The position numbers were made by a program, and so were the translations under genes. 6,106 nt of DNA from Bacteroidales bacterium. Lineage in GTDB: Bacteria; Bacteroidota; Bacteroidia; Bacteroidales; UBA932. Positions 5,789 through 6,106 of the stretch are shown here, piece after piece (position 1 is the stretch's first letter; each line of letters begins with the position of its first letter). Under the pieces are notes generated by a model, which worked only from the letters and a program-made list of their open reading frames with translations, was not told the origin of the DNA and did not search any database. The DNA is taken from NCBI GenBank assembly GCA_017958765.1, contig JAGDBY010000155.1, positions 1 to 6,106 of the forward strand, written 5' to 3'.

Positions 5789-6040
5789 TTAAAACTCTGC
5801 ATTCTTAGGAGTACGAGGGAACGGGATGACATCTCTGATATTTGTCATACCTGTCACGAACATAAGCAGTCTCTCGAATCCCAGTCCGAAGCCGCTGTGA
5901 GGGCAGCTGCCGAAGCGCCTGGTGTCAATGTACCACTCAAGATTGGTGCGGCTCATACCGAGTTCCTTGATTCTTGCTTCAAGTTTGTCCAGGCTGGCTT
6001 CTCTTTCAGAACCTCCGATGATTTCCCCAATCTTCGGGAA
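5789..6040 (-). CDS. asnS: Asparaginyl-tRNA synthetase, C-terminal part only
   Basis: This enzyme charges tRNA-Asn. Only about 83 C-terminal residues are present, starting at FPKIGEIIGGSEREASLDKL. Class II motif 3 follows as HSGFGLGFERLLMF, and the family's usual ending VIPFPRTPKNAEF precedes the TAA at 5791-5789. The usual length is about 465 residues. Upstream of about 6040 the same frame reads VIF preceded by residues with no resemblance to the synthetase, and it meets TGA at 6079-6077. The gene is therefore not simply cut by the window edge: its homology ends inside the window at a junction with a uridine-kinase-like sequence. It is the first identifiable gene of the minus-strand asnS-udk-tonB cluster, with 12 bases before udk. 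Confidence 0.9.
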   Translation of the reverse strand, partial: FPKIGEIIGGSEREASLDKLEARIKELGMSRTNLEWYIDTRRFGSCPHSGFGLGFERLLMFVTGMTNIRDVIPFPRTPKNAEF

Positions 6041-6106
6041 GATAACTGGAGTCCTTGTAGTAGGAATCCATGGGAATCACTACCACTTTCTCTTTAAGGC
6101 CGGCCG
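6030..6106 (-). pseudogene. Fragment of a second, different uridine kinase joined to asnS
   Basis: Read from the window edge, the minus strand encodes AGLKE, then KVVVIPMDSYYKDSSYLPED (6092-6030). This matches residues 23-47 of the intact uridine kinase at 5147-5776, with about 13 of 25 residues identical, centred on the conserved DSYYKD. The nucleotide sequence differs from that gene, so it is not a copy of it. After LPED the frame runs into WGNHRRF and a stop (TGA at 6008-6006) inside asnS, while the expected FDHPDAI never appears. The fragment is open at the window edge. It could be half of a chimeric join (another genome or locus) or a truncated second gene. The homology is clear but short. 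Confidence 0.7.

Noticed and set aside
5897..6097. Open frame on the + strand opposite asnS and the kinase fragment
   Set aside because: It runs across the asnS-kinase join on the other strand and has no recognisable domain. The minus-strand frames carry clear homology.
6098..6105. GGCCGGCC palindrome (an FseI site) at the right edge, possibly vector or linker
   Set aside because: The bases read in frame as part of the kinase-like AGLKE segment, so they can be natural coding sequence. They do not by themselves prove a cloning boundary.

Overview
The window looks like a chromosomal piece of a Bacteroidales-type member of the Bacteroidota. This rests on protein architecture, not on a search. 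ExbB carries an N-terminal extension resembling a signal peptide, two different ExbD proteins follow it, and a small four-helix membrane protein sits between. The TonB is short and poor in proline, and nearly every gene lacks a Shine-Dalgarno sequence.

Layout. Bases 1-661 (+) hold the C-terminal two thirds of a type I L-asparaginase, cut by the window edge. Bases 662-779 are an AT-rich gap with an imperfect palindrome and probably the promoter of the next operon. Bases 780-3049 (+) form a tight four-gene operon: exbB, a four-helix membrane protein of unknown function, exbD1 and exbD2. A strong intrinsic terminator (3066-3097) closes it. Only 15 bases later starts a lipoprotein alkaline phosphatase (3113-4360, +). 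A hairpin flanked by A and T tracts (4378-4410) can terminate transcription from both sides. On the minus strand, read right to left, lie the C-terminal part of asparaginyl-tRNA synthetase, uridine kinase (udk) and a TonB-family energy transducer. These are packed head to tail, with 12 bases between asnS and udk and none between udk and tonB.

How the genes work together. ExbB, ExbD1 and ExbD2 would form the proton-driven inner-membrane motor. The TonB protein encoded from the opposite side would carry its energy to outer-membrane receptors. The phosphatase between them probably acts in the periplasm or at the outer membrane, releasing phosphate from organic esters. No sequence evidence ties it to the motor beyond position.

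The most unexpected signal is at the right edge. The asnS frame stops matching the synthetase near 6035-6043 and is closed by a stop codon at 6077-6079. In another minus-strand frame, the last ~75 bases encode a piece of a second uridine kinase that differs from the intact udk nearby. The two share a short stretch at the join. This is probably a chimeric clone, amplification or assembly junction, and otherwise a real rearrangement. I see no CRISPR array, transposon, tRNA, rRNA or defence system. Apart from that junction, the region is mostly housekeeping and envelope genes.
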